From an uncultured Rikenellaceae bacterium (GTDB taxonomy: Bacteria > Bacteroidota > Bacteroidia > Bacteroidales > Rikenellaceae), in NCBI GenBank assembly GCA_910577285.1, contig CAJTLO010000007.1:29768-93767 (forward strand): DNA of 64,000 nt, in the 5' to 3' direction. The translations under genes were made by a program, and so were the position numbers. Positions 9,822 to 18,210 of this stretch are shown piece after piece. Under the pieces are notes generated by a model, which saw only the letters and a program-made list of their open reading frames with translations, had not been told where the DNA came from and made no database searches. The first letter of the stretch is position 1; each line of letters opens with the position of its first letter.

Positions 9822-9849
9822 CGCGGGGTCACCTGAAGGTGACCCCGCG
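9822..9849 (-). terminator. Hairpin between convergent folC and mutY
   Basis: Perfect 12-bp stem (cgcggggtcacc, loop tgaa). Read on the minus strand it is followed by a TTTTT run, so it is best placed to end mutY. It may also stop folC. Confidence 0.75.
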
Positions 9850-9854
9850 CCTTG

Positions 9855-10904
9855 TCAAGAGCCGTATTGCAGGAGGTAACGCTCCAGAAGCCGCGGCACG
9901 GCATAGTCGCCCACGGCGGAAGCGTCGACCGCCAACGCCTCTGCGGAGGCGGTCAGCAAAGGCGTGCGGATACGGTAAACGGTCGCATGAACGGTCTGGT
10001 GGGAGAGCTGGTGACGGGGCATGGGCACCGTCGCCACGAGCTGCCACTCCCCGTCTCCCAGCAAGTCGCGGAAAGCGGGCGACGCGGCCAACGCGGCGAA
10101 ATCGGCAGGCCCCTCCGTTTCGAGAAGCGGGAATTCGTAGAGCCCCTGCCAAATATCCCGCTCCTCGCGGCGACGCAGCAACGTCCGGCCGTCGCAGGTA
10201 ACATGAAGGTAATGGAACCATCGGTCGCGCACCTTCGTCCGGCCGCGCTTCACGGGTCTTTCCGCTACCGTCCCGGCCGCCAGCGCCCGACACCTTCCGG
10301 CCAACGGACACTCCCCGCAACGGGGCTGCACGGGCGTACATTGCAAGGCTCCGAAATCCATCATCGCCTGGTTGAACTCCCCGGGCCGCTCCGCATCCAG
10401 CAACGACTGCGCCAACTCCGCGAACAGACGCCGTCCCGCACCGGTATCGATGGGCGCATCCAGATCGAAAAGCCGTGCCAAGACCCGGAACACATTGCCG
10501 TCCAGTACGGCAGTCGGCGCACCGAATGCCATCGAAGCCACCGCAGCGGCGGTATAGTCGCCCACGCCGGGCAAGGAACGGATAGCATCCGGAGCCGAAG
10601 GAAACTCCCCTCCGAACCTCCCCACGATCTCGCGGGCGGCTGCATGCAGGTTCCGGGCCCGGCTGTAATACCCCAAGCCCTGCCACAACTTCAGCACCTC
10701 GTCCTCGGAGGCTGCGGCCAGCGCTCCGACGTCGGGAAACCGCTCCGTGAAACGGAGATAATACCCCGTACCCTGAGCCACACGGGTTTGCTGCAGGATC
10801 ACCTCGGAGAGCCAGATCCGGTACGGGTCGCGGGTACGGCGCCAGGGCAGGTCCCGGCCGTTACGGGCATACCACTCGAACAATATGGGAATCATGCTAT
10901 CCAT
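9855..10904 (-). CDS. mutY: A/G-specific adenine glycosylase
   Basis: 349 residues from ATG 10904; ATG 10895 is an alternative three codons later. It removes adenine mispaired with 8-oxoguanine. Visible elements are the catalytic Glu in WLSEVILQQTRV, the helix-hairpin-helix LPGVGDYTAAAV, the catalytic Asp in VLDGNVFRVLARL, and the [4Fe-4S] cysteines in CTPVQPRCGECPLAGRC (spacing 6-2-5). A C-terminal NUDIX-like domain reads the 8-oxoG. The open frame upstream of 10904 is not conserved, and a -7 box lies inside it, which argues against longer starts. Confidence 0.95.
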   Translation of the reverse strand: MDSMIPILFEWYARNGRDLPWRRTRDPYRIWLSEVILQQTRVAQGTGYYLRFTERFPDVGALAAASEDEVLKLWQGLGYYSRARNLHAAAREIVGRFGGEFPSAPDAIRSLPGVGDYTAAAVASMAFGAPTAVLDGNVFRVLARLFDLDAPIDTGAGRRLFAELAQSLLDAERPGEFNQAMMDFGALQCTPVQPRCGECPLAGRCRALAAGTVAERPVKRGRTKVRDRWFHYLHVTCDGRTLLRRREERDIWQGLYEFPLLETEGPADFAALAASPAFRDLLGDGEWQLVATVPMPRHQLSHQTVHATVYRIRTPLLTASAEALAVDASAVGDYAVPRLLERYLLQYGS

Positions 10905-10913
10905 TCGTCGACC

Positions 10914-10921
10914 GCAAAGGT
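10914..10921 (-). promoter_or_regulatory. -7 promoter box (TACCTTTG) before mutY
   Basis: Exact TAnnTTTG match ending 10 bases before ATG 10904. This predicts a very short 5' leader. The -33 element is not clear. Confidence 0.5.
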
Positions 10922-11153
10922 AATCCATTTCCTCCAACTCCGTCGAACCGGGGGCGCGGCCTTCGCCCGACGATCGCGGCCGAAATGTGCCGCGACTCCA
11001 TTCGCACCAAACCATCCGGCGGCCGCCGCGAACCGGCCAAGGGCCGCCGGGCGCAACGCTGTGTTCAACAAATATTTTCTATCCTTATACTTCGCAACCG
11101 TGCACCGCCCCTTCGGGACGACCTGCACTTTCGTATTTCAGCGAATATTTTCC

Positions 11154-11161
11154 TATATTTG
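11154..11161 (+). promoter_or_regulatory. -7 promoter box (TATATTTG) before the PKD/Omp28-like lipoprotein
   Basis: Exact match about 97 bases before ATG 11259, in an AT-richer stretch. The -33 element is weak. Confidence 0.5.
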
Positions 11162-11258
11162 CTTCAAACGAATCGCTTCGCGAGGGAACACCTCCTCCGG
11201 GCCGTTCGGCAGACACACCCCGATACGAACGAAAGAACAGCCTAAACAGACCACTACC

Positions 11259-12920
11259 ATGAAAACCAACCTGACCTTCATCGTTTGTCTCCTGACAGCC
11301 CTCCTGTCGTTCAACTCCTGCACCCCCGTACAGGACGAGAAATACACCCTTTCGGCCGACAAGACCTCCGTCGGTGCCGACGAAGAGGTCACCTTTACGG
11401 TCACCTCCTCGCAGGGAGAGGACGTTACCGCAGCGTGGTGCCTCTCCGACGACACCGGCATCCGCGAAGGCCGGCGGTTCGGCTGGTCCGAACCGGGCAC
11501 CTACACCGTCTGCGCCGCCCTGGGGACGAACCCTTCCCTGAAGGCGGCCAACACCGTAACCGTTACGGTAAGCCCCTCCGCCACGACCTACCGCATCTCC
11601 TGCGACAAAACCGAGGTGAAAGTCAACGAAGAGGTGACATTCACCGTTACCTCGAGTACGGGCGAAGACGTTTCGGCATCGTGGAACTTCTGCGACGAAA
11701 GCATGTGCCGCATAGGGAACCGCTTCGGCTGGTCGGAACCCGGAACGCATACGGTAACGGCCCACAGCCAGGAGAATCCCGACCTGGAAGCGGAGAACAC
11801 CGTAACGGTCAAGGTAACCGGTTCCGTCTATAAGCTCTATGCCGACAAACAGATCGTCTATGTCCTCGACGAGGTGAATTTCCATGTGAAGGAGGTCGTC
11901 GACGGCGTGGAACAGGAGAAAGAGTCCACCGGCTTCGTAGCCGGCATCCGGGGAGGCGAGCAGTTCGCCCTCTTCGGCCCCATGACGAACGTCTTCGCCC
12001 AGGCAGGCAACTACATGATAGAAGCCGTGAAATACGACTTCGCGGGCAAAGAGATCGCCCGCGCCGAAAACACGCTGGAGATCATCGTGCGGGAGCGCAG
12101 CGCCATCGACTACGAAGACCGTTACTTCCGGCGCTCGTTGGTTGCGGAGGGCTCCGGCACCAACTGCACGACATGTCCCATGATGGCGAGGGCCATCGAA
12201 TACGCCCAGACCTATCTGCTCCCCGACCGGATGGTTCCGATCTCGTTTCATCTCAACGACGACGCCTGCAACGTTCCCGTCCCCATCTACCGCCACTTTT
12301 TCATCCTGAATAACGATTACGCCCTGCACGCCTATCCGTTCTACATCGTGGACTGGAATGCCTCCTACAGCTCCGTCAACTCCAAGACCGAAGAGCTGAA
12401 AAACAAGGTCGAAGCATCGCAGGCAAGGTACTCCCACACGCCGGGACTCGCCGCGGAAACCGCGCTCTCCGGTCGCGACCTGACGGTGAAGATCAGGACC
12501 ACCCCGCGCGAAGCGGCCGAATATCTGCTGGGAGTCTACATCGTGGAAGACAACATCCACACGAAACAGGCAGGTGCCGACAACGGCATGATGATGCAGC
12601 AGGACGTAGCGTACTACTGCCTGACCGCACAAGACGCCCCCGAAGAGGAGCGGCCGGAAGAGGGAATCGGACAATACGGCCAAATCGGCGTGACCCCGCT
12701 CGGCAGACTGGAAGAGCGGACGGAGTACACCTACGACTACCGGTTCACCCTGCCCACCCGCACGCCCGACGACCACGACCTGTCCGAGTGCCGCCTCGTA
12801 TACTTCATCTGCCAGGTCGATGAAGCGACGGAGCCCTACGGCTACTTCTGCGCCAACGCCGCCACTTGCCGGTTAGGCGAATCGCAGGATTACGAATTCG
12901 AACCGATTTACGAAGAGTAA
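11259..12920 (+). CDS. Lipoprotein with PKD-like repeats and an Omp28-like thiol domain
   Basis: 553 residues. The signal peptide ends in a lipobox (LLSFNSC, Cys about residue 21), so it is a lipidated envelope protein. Two similar PKD/Ig-like repeats follow (about residues 28-100 and 108-187). They share the phrases EEVTFTVTSS and RFGWSEPGT, so they look like a duplication. A third Ig-like unit comes next. From about residue 290 the Omp28 pattern appears: GTNCTTCPMMARAIEY with a thioredoxin-like CxxC, then YPFYIVDW. The Omp28 family is described only as Bacteroidetes outer-membrane-associated; redox activity is inference from CTTC. It has its own promoter and ends at a long hairpin. Confidence 0.82.
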   Translation: MKTNLTFIVCLLTALLSFNSCTPVQDEKYTLSADKTSVGADEEVTFTVTSSQGEDVTAAWCLSDDTGIREGRRFGWSEPGTYTVCAALGTNPSLKAANTVTVTVSPSATTYRISCDKTEVKVNEEVTFTVTSSTGEDVSASWNFCDESMCRIGNRFGWSEPGTHTVTAHSQENPDLEAENTVTVKVTGSVYKLYADKQIVYVLDEVNFHVKEVVDGVEQEKESTGFVAGIRGGEQFALFGPMTNVFAQAGNYMIEAVKYDFAGKEIARAENTLEIIVRERSAIDYEDRYFRRSLVAEGSGTNCTTCPMMARAIEYAQTYLLPDRMVPISFHLNDDACNVPVPIYRHFFILNNDYALHAYPFYIVDWNASYSSVNSKTEELKNKVEASQARYSHTPGLAAETALSGRDLTVKIRTTPREAAEYLLGVYIVEDNIHTKQAGADNGMMMQQDVAYYCLTAQDAPEEERPEEGIGQYGQIGVTPLGRLEERTEYTYDYRFTLPTRTPDDHDLSECRLVYFICQVDEATEPYGYFCANAATCRLGESQDYEFEPIYEE

Positions 12921-12944
12921 GCCGCCTCGAGAGGAACGGCCCTT

Positions 12945-13001
12945 CACTCCGTCGGGGCGGTTGCGGAACGTACGATCGCCCGCAACCGCCCCGACGGAGT
13001 G
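12945..13001. terminator. Long hairpin between convergent genes
   Basis: Perfect 22-bp stem (arms 12945-12966 and 12980-13001, loop 13 bases) between the lipoprotein and the DAHP synthase gene. It probably stops transcription from both sides, although neither side has a strong T run. Confidence 0.75.
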
Positions 13002-13021
13002 CATCCGCACCGGAAAGAGAG

Positions 13022-14083
13022 TCAGGAGTTCATGACGGCATTCTGGTGGGCGATGCTCTCCATGTGCACCGCATCGAGAATGGTACGGATGAATTCGGGA
13101 CTGAGGCCCAACTCGCCGGCCCGCCCCACGATGTGTTCCACGATCTCATCCCAGCGCCGCCGTTGCAGGATGGTGACGTCGTTCTCGCGTTTGATACGTC
13201 CTATATTCTCGGCGATCCCCATGCGGCGCGAAAGAAGCGAGAACAACTGTGCGTCTATCTGGTCTATCTCGAGCCGCAAACGCTCCATATCCGCCTCGAA
13301 CTGCGGTACGTCCACCGTCTCCCTGCGCCACCGGAGCCCTGCCAGCAACTCCCCCAAACGCTGCGGGGTGATCTGCTGCCCGGCATCGCTCAACGCCTCA
13401 TCGGGACGGATGTGGCTCTCCATGAAGAGTCCGTCGTAGGAGAGGTCGGCGGCCTTCTGCGCCGTGGCGGCAAGTCCCTCGCGGCAGCCGCAGATGTGCG
13501 AAGGATCGCAAAGCATCTTCAGCTCCGGAAAGCGGCGCCGCATCTCCAACGCCACATGCCACACGGGCGGATTGCGGTAGCCGCCCCCGGAGGCCTGCGA
13601 AAAGCCGCGGTGCACCAGCACCAGCCGTTCCGGGGGGATACCGGCCGCCGACAGGCGCTCGACGGCACCCGTCCATAATGCCGTGTCGGGCATCTGCCCG
13701 TTCTTCACCAGCACCAGCGCGTGCGTTCCCCGGAGCGCGTCGGCCACCTCCTGCACGCTGAAGGGATTGCCCGTGGTCCGCGCCCCGATCCACACCATGT
13801 CGGCTCCCGCATCGAGCGACGCCTCCACATGGCGACCGTTGGCCACCTCCACACCGAACGGAAGCCCCGTCTGCTCCTTCGCCTCGACCAACCACCGCAA
13901 CCCGATCTCGCCTATCCCCTGGAAACAGGAGGGATAGGTGCGCGGTTTCCACACCCCGCCCCGTATCATATCCACGCACCCGCAGGCGGCCAGCCCGCGA
14001 CACGTGGCAAGCGTCTGTTCCCGGCTCTCGACACTGCACGGCCCGGCTACGATCATGGGCCTTCTTACTCTCTCCTCTGCCAT
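13022..14083 (-). CDS. Fused 3-deoxy-7-phosphoheptulonate synthase / chorismate mutase (type II)
   Basis: 353 residues from ATG 14083. The longer frame to 14263 crosses the promoter and is not conserved. Residues 8-255 are a DAHP synthase of the KdsA-like class (PMIVAGPCSVESREQ, GVWKPRTYPSCFQGIGE, DPSHICG). Residues about 265-353 are an AroQ chorismate mutase (EIDQIDAQLFSLLSRRMG). The enzyme catalyses the first step of the shikimate pathway and the first step towards Phe and Tyr in one chain, which allows feedback through the mutase domain. This fusion order is typical of Bacteroidetes. Confidence 0.94.
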   Translation of the reverse strand: MAEERVRRPMIVAGPCSVESREQTLATCRGLAACGCVDMIRGGVWKPRTYPSCFQGIGEIGLRWLVEAKEQTGLPFGVEVANGRHVEASLDAGADMVWIGARTTGNPFSVQEVADALRGTHALVLVKNGQMPDTALWTGAVERLSAAGIPPERLVLVHRGFSQASGGGYRNPPVWHVALEMRRRFPELKMLCDPSHICGCREGLAATAQKAADLSYDGLFMESHIRPDEALSDAGQQITPQRLGELLAGLRWRRETVDVPQFEADMERLRLEIDQIDAQLFSLLSRRMGIAENIGRIKRENDVTILQRRRWDEIVEHIVGRAGELGLSPEFIRTILDAVHMESIAHQNAVMNS

Positions 14084-14103
14084 ACCATCGAATTCTCCGC
14101 CGG

Positions 14104-14111
14104 CAAAGGTA
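14104..14111 (-). promoter_or_regulatory. -7 promoter box (TACCTTTG) before DAHP synthase/chorismate mutase
   Basis: Exact TAnnTTTG match ending 21 bases before ATG 14083. This position supports that start. No -33 element is evident. Confidence 0.5.
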
Positions 14112-14267
14112 CGAATAATGCGGGAAAGTCGGCCGGCTCCCGCCGGCAGCGAAGGCCTCCCCGGCGACGGAGCGCAACTTTTTTCCCTACACCATATATT
14201 ATTGCAAATTAAACGATAAAAACCTATCATTGTCCCAATATTCACCATTAACCAAAACCACACACTT

Positions 14268-15173
14268 ATGAAAAGCTCCCTTTATCTTTCGCTCCTCGCC
14301 GCGGCGGCGATCCTGCCGGGCGTCACCGCCTGCAACCAAGAAAAAGAACCGATGCCTCCCGTCGACAAAAACGGCATACACTACATCGCCTCTCTCAAGC
14401 AACTGCGCACCTTCGCCGACGGCTCGACCGCTTCATGGGAGTACGCCATTACCTATACCGAACCCGACGAAACGGGCGTTCGGCAATTCGCAGAGGTACT
14501 CGTCACCACCGACAAAGAAGGAACAGAACGTACCCGTCACGACCATTACGTCTACGACAAAGGAGAGGTTTTCGTTTCGGGTACCTTCGAAGACCAACCC
14601 GACCGTCCCCGCTCGGCCAAACTGAAGTTCAACAAGAACGGCACGATCAAACAGATGGACCTATTGGCCGACAAGACCTACACCTACCACCCCTACAACT
14701 ACCGGCACGACGGCAAACTCTGCCAGTTCGGGGAGGGCACCTTCCGCGGCCTCGAATACCGCTATGACGCTATGCAATGGACCGAAGAAAACATCACGCA
14801 GATGACAATCAGCAACGCAGATCTGAACATCTATGCAGAAAAGATTACATGCACCTATAGTGAATACGACAACCGCTACAGCATAGACCCGAACAGTCTG
14901 CTCGACAATTTCATACAGCACCCGTTCGACAAAGTAATGCCGGTTTTTCCCCGCATGACCTGCGAGAAACTCCTCAGCAGCATCCAAGGGCCCCGGACAA
15001 CCGTTGATTACGATACGATGACGAGCGAAACCGCGATCGGATACGAAGTCGACGCCGCCGGACGCATCGCCCGCATGACCGTCTCCATGAAAAGCGCACC
15101 GAAGGAGGGCACGGGAGAAGATGCTACGGCACGTTTCACCTACACCGACGTAATCGAATTCACCTACCTCTGA
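14268..15173 (+). CDS. Hypothetical lipoprotein
   Basis: 301 residues. The signal peptide with lipobox (ILPGVTAC, Cys about residue 22) predicts an envelope lipoprotein. The rest alternates short beta-like segments (EYAITYTEPDETG, YRHDGKLCQFGEG). It resembles the DUF4595/YD-like lipoproteins common in Bacteroidetes, but I cannot assign a family firmly. It stands alone between two minus-strand genes, and the AT-rich region before it probably holds its promoter. Confidence 0.8.
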   Translation: MKSSLYLSLLAAAAILPGVTACNQEKEPMPPVDKNGIHYIASLKQLRTFADGSTASWEYAITYTEPDETGVRQFAEVLVTTDKEGTERTRHDHYVYDKGEVFVSGTFEDQPDRPRSAKLKFNKNGTIKQMDLLADKTYTYHPYNYRHDGKLCQFGEGTFRGLEYRYDAMQWTEENITQMTISNADLNIYAEKITCTYSEYDNRYSIDPNSLLDNFIQHPFDKVMPVFPRMTCEKLLSSIQGPRTTVDYDTMTSETAIGYEVDAAGRIARMTVSMKSAPKEGTGEDATARFTYTDVIEFTYL

Positions 15174-15480
15174 CCCTTCGCACGACGAGCATCGCGAATC
15201 AATCGATGCCTCGTTCTCCGGAAGGGCTCCGCCGCGAAAGCGGCAGGGCCCTTCCGGATTAAAGAAAGGCCCCGCCTCTAAGAGAGCCCCTCCCGGCATC
15301 CGGAGCGGAACGTGCTCCGCAAGGGCTTCGCCGCACCGCTTCGGGCCGCACTACGAAACGCTCGCCACCGGTCCTCGGAAAGCGGGAACGGAACGGACGG
15401 GCCTGCCGGAGCCCCCCGGACGAAAATGAGGTGAACCGCCGCAACGGCGGCGGACCGTCGCCCGCAGCCCGATTGCGGGA
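15174..15480. other. Intergenic, no gene supported
   Basis: GC-rich stretch holding the hairpin at 15217-15258. Small frames here have no protein-like character on either strand. Confidence 0.6.
15217..15258 (+). terminator. Hairpin after the lipoprotein gene
   Basis: 11-bp arms (tccggaagggc / gcccttccgga) around an inner stem with a GAAA loop. It lies 44 bases after the stop at 15173. There is no T run, so termination strength is uncertain. Confidence 0.5.
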
Positions 15481-15635
15481 AATAAAAATCCCGTGTCCTT
15501 CGCGGATACGGGATTCGAATCATCTCCAATCATTACACCCTATAATATTGCAGCAAACCTTTGTTTTTTCCATTAATCATCCCTCCAGCCGGAAGGAGAT
15601 ATGGTTATAAGAGATGATGTATTAAAAATTTCTAT
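15481..15635 (-). ncRNA. Candidate small RNA of about 150 nt
   Basis: An AT-rich island on the minus strand is bounded by a near-consensus promoter (CTTG, 19 bases, TATATTTG) and ends in a hairpin at 15488-15514 followed by TTTTTATT. No convincing protein lies inside; a 17-codon Cys-containing frame is the best and is weak. The gap to the ruvB stop (about 200 bases beyond the promoter) makes a simple ruvB terminator less likely. No known RNA family is recognised. Confidence 0.35.
15488..15514 (-). terminator. Rho-independent terminator
   Basis: 11-bp stem with one G-T pair (atcccgtgtcc / ggatacgggat), loop ttcgc, then TTTTTATT on the minus strand. Confidence 0.75.
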
Positions 15636-15639
15636 ATTG

Positions 15640-15670
15640 CAAATATATACATATAATCCATATTCACAAG
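15640..15670 (-). promoter_or_regulatory. Promoter of the candidate small RNA
   Basis: TATATTTG at 15640-15647 with CTTG at 15667-15670, spaced 19 bases. The -33 element differs from TTTG by one base. Confidence 0.5.
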
Positions 15671-15840
15671 AGGTAACTGCATGTTTTTTTGATTATTTGC
15701 GTTGCATTCGCGTTTTTATGCAAATACTTATTCCGTATGCAGGACCGGACGGACCAAACGCTTTCAAACCGCCCCATGCGCCGCCTCCCGCCCCGATGGG
15801 GAAGGCGGTACGGGAGATCGTTTCAAAGTGAGGAAACCGC

Positions 15841-16854
15841 TCAGAAAAGCGTCGTTCCGTCCGACGGCGGCGCAACGCCCAGATGCGAATAGGCGAGCGC
15901 AGTCACCTCCCGACCGCGCGGAGTACGCTTCAGGAAGCCCTCCTTGATCAGGAACGGTTCGTACACCTCCTCGATGGTACCGGCATCCTCGCCGACGGCC
16001 GTAGCGATGGTGTTGATCCCCACCGGCCCGCCGCCGAACTTATGAATGATCGTGGAGAGTATCTTGTTGTCCATCTGGTCCAGACCGCGCGAATCGATGT
16101 CGAGGGCCCCCAGGGCCGTCCGGGTGATGGGGAGATCGATCGTACCGTCACCCTTCACCATAGCGAAATCCCGCACGCGCCGGAGCAGGGAGTTGGCGAT
16201 ACGGGGCGTACCGCGGCTACGCATGGCGATCTCGCGGGCGGCATCGTCCTCTATCGCAATGGCGAGAATGGAGGCCGACCGACGGATAATCCCCGTCAGC
16301 ACACCGGCGTCGTAATACTCCAGATGGCACTGGATGCCGAAACGGGCACGCAACGGCGAGGTCAGCAACCCGCTGCGGGTCGTGGCGCCTATCAGCGTGA
16401 ACGGATTCAGCTCCAATTGGATCGACCGGGCCGAAGGGCCTTTATCGAGAACGATGTCTATCTTGTAATCTTCCATGGCGGAGTAGAGATACTCCTCCAC
16501 GATGGGGCTCAGACGGTGAATCTCGTCGATGAAGAGCACGTCGCCGGCATTGAGGTTGGTAAGCAATCCGGCCAGATCGCCCGGTTTGTCGAGCACAGGA
16601 CCGCTGGTGACGCGCAACGTAGACCCCATCTCGTTGGCGATGATGTTGGCGAGGGTGGTCTTGCCCAGGCCCGGAGGCCCGTGCAGCAACACATGATCGA
16701 GCGAATCGCCGCGCATGAGCGCCGCCCGAATAAAGACGCGCAGGTTCTCCGCCGCCTTCTCCTGGCCGCGGAAGCTGTCGAGCTCCTGCGGGCGTATCCG
16801 GTTCTCGAACTCCGAATCGCTCTCCATGTTCCGTTTGTCCCTGTCGAGTGCCAT
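15841..16854 (-). CDS. ruvB: Holliday junction branch migration ATPase RuvB
   Basis: 337 residues from ATG 16854; Met at 16827 is an alternative. It is the hexameric motor that drives branch migration with RuvA. Visible motifs are RIRPQELDSFRGQEKA, Walker A GPPGLGKTTLANII, Walker B VLFIDEIHRL, sensor 1 IGATTRSGLLTSPLRARFG, and the C-terminal winged-helix segment EPFLIKEGFLKRTPRGRE. The longer frame to 16974 is excluded because a -7 box (16859-16866) lies directly before 16854. With that box the message would be nearly leaderless. ruvA is not adjacent. Confidence 0.96.
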   Translation of the reverse strand: MALDRDKRNMESDSEFENRIRPQELDSFRGQEKAAENLRVFIRAALMRGDSLDHVLLHGPPGLGKTTLANIIANEMGSTLRVTSGPVLDKPGDLAGLLTNLNAGDVLFIDEIHRLSPIVEEYLYSAMEDYKIDIVLDKGPSARSIQLELNPFTLIGATTRSGLLTSPLRARFGIQCHLEYYDAGVLTGIIRRSASILAIAIEDDAAREIAMRSRGTPRIANSLLRRVRDFAMVKGDGTIDLPITRTALGALDIDSRGLDQMDNKILSTIIHKFGGGPVGINTIATAVGEDAGTIEEVYEPFLIKEGFLKRTPRGREVTALAYSHLGVAPPSDGTTLF

Positions 16855-16858
16855 ACCG

Positions 16859-16866
16859 CAAAGATA
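16859..16866 (-). promoter_or_regulatory. -7 promoter box (TATCTTTG) before ruvB
   Basis: Exact consensus -7 box ending 5 bases before ATG 16854. No clear -33 is visible. It implies a leaderless message or a start at Met 16827. Confidence 0.5.
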
Positions 16867-16980
16867 ACGCTTATCGGGGACTTTACCTACATCCCGCCCG
16901 CATCGGTCTCCGCAGCCGCGACGTACTCCCCCGCCCGACGCCGACGCCGGGGAACCCGACCTCCCGCGATGCAAAGGGAT

Positions 16981-17460
16981 TCAGAGGAACATCGTCCTCA
17001 CGACGACAACGGTCATCGCGATGCACGCCGCGAGTTTCAAACCCGTTCCGAGGATAAAGGCGAGGAAGGAACCGAACGCCACCCGGAAAGCCTTCGCATT
17101 GTCGCTGCGGTCGTGGAGCATCTCCCCGATGAGCGCTCCGGCGAAAGGACCGAGCACCAACCCCCACGGCAGCAGGAAGAGCCCCGCCAGGGTGCCGATC
17201 GCCGCGCCGCGGGTGGCTTGCCGCGAACCTCCCAGCCAGCCGGTTATCCAGGCCGGAAGCAGGTAATCCGCCAGCGTCACCGCGCCCGTTACGACGGCCC
17301 ACAGCGCGAGGGACTCCCCCGAAAAGTGCGCATAACCGGTCCAATGGACCAGCAGCATCCCGAGATAGGCCACGGGCGGTCCCGGCACGACGGGCAGAAA
17401 GCACCCCGCAACGCCTGTCAGACAGCACAACAGTGCCAGTATCGAAAGCAGCGTATCCAT
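16981..17460 (-). CDS. DUF456 family membrane protein
   Basis: 159 residues from ATG 17460 (MDTLLSILALLCC). The longer open frame to 18108 overlaps the PAP2 gene in another frame and is not used. Hydrophobic segments fill most of the chain. The Gly-rich phrase GCFLPVVPGPPVAYLGMLL near residues 18-40, and a second Gly/Ala-rich half, match DUF456. The function of that family is unknown. It is the last gene of the envelope operon, 125 bases after the PAP2 gene. Confidence 0.8.
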   Translation of the reverse strand: MDTLLSILALLCCLTGVAGCFLPVVPGPPVAYLGMLLVHWTGYAHFSGESLALWAVVTGAVTLADYLLPAWITGWLGGSRQATRGAAIGTLAGLFLLPWGLVLGPFAGALIGEMLHDRSDNAKAFRVAFGSFLAFILGTGLKLAACIAMTVVVVRTMFL

Positions 17461-17585
17461 ATCGTATTTTCCCCGGAGCACCGGTGCAGGGTTCGTCGTC
17501 TCCGACGCAAGGCACGCCTCCCGCTCCGTCTCCGCAACGGACACGGCAGGCCCCCGCATCGCTCCACCGGCACAAGGTTCTCCGC

Positions 17586-18179
17586 TCAGCACTTCTCCGC
17601 CCGGGGCGCCTCGGCTCCCCGCGGCATCGCCCAACGGTAACGCTCGTTCAACCGGGAGAAGAGCCACCACATCAAAAGCGCGACGAGCACGCCCAATATC
17701 CAACCGAACAGGATCTGGAAAGGCCAGTGCACGCCGAGGTAGATGCGCGAATAGGTGGTAAGCAGCATGTAGACAAGCATCATCCACGTGAACCACTTCC
17801 TGCGCACGACGAGCGACGTGAAAAGGAAGATGCAGAAACTGGTGGAGGCATGCCCCGACACCGTCCCCATCAACCCGCCCAGGTACCCCTTGACCGTATG
17901 CAGGTAAGGCAGCATATCCTCCGTATGGGTGGGACGAAGATAGGGAACGTTCCGTTTGAAAAAGTTGCACACCTGATCGCACAGCCCCACGCCCAGCCCC
18001 ACGAAGAGCAATGCGAAGAGCATATACTTCCACCCGTAATTGCGGTAGACGATATACAGTACCACCAGGTAGAGCGGGATCCAGTTCGGGATTCCGGAGG
18101 CGAACCACATGATGGCGTCCATGACGGGACCTCCGTCGAAATTAAGAGCGAGCATCAAGCTCCTGTCCAGTTCATTCAT
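17586..18179 (-). CDS. PAP2-family membrane phosphatase, altered third motif
   Basis: 197 residues with about five membrane helices. PAP2 motif 1 is KRNVPYLRP (K-x6-RP) and motif 2 is VSGHAS. Motif 3 reads SRIYLGVHWPFQ, so the catalytic Arg and His are present but the usual final Asp is Gln. Family members remove phosphate from lipid or undecaprenyl pyrophosphates at the membrane. The motif-3 change may lower or alter activity. It lies 31 bases after the MBOAT gene, so a role in the same envelope pathway is likely. Confidence 0.87.
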   Translation of the reverse strand: MNELDRSLMLALNFDGGPVMDAIMWFASGIPNWIPLYLVVLYIVYRNYGWKYMLFALLFVGLGVGLCDQVCNFFKRNVPYLRPTHTEDMLPYLHTVKGYLGGLMGTVSGHASTSFCIFLFTSLVVRRKWFTWMMLVYMLLTTYSRIYLGVHWPFQILFGWILGVLVALLMWWLFSRLNERYRWAMPRGAEAPRAEKC

Positions 18180-18210
18180 ATATCAAAGAGTTTGTATTCC
18201 TGTCCGATCG

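Noticed and set aside
15515..15535. tRNA-like phrase GATTCGAATCCCG on the minus strand
   Set aside because: No acceptor, D or anticodon arm can be folded around it; it is part of the terminator region.
15601..15831. AT-rich 76-codon + frame upstream of ruvB
   Set aside because: The sequence (start MVIRDDVLKISILQIYTYN) overlaps the candidate small RNA promoter and loses protein character after residue 50.
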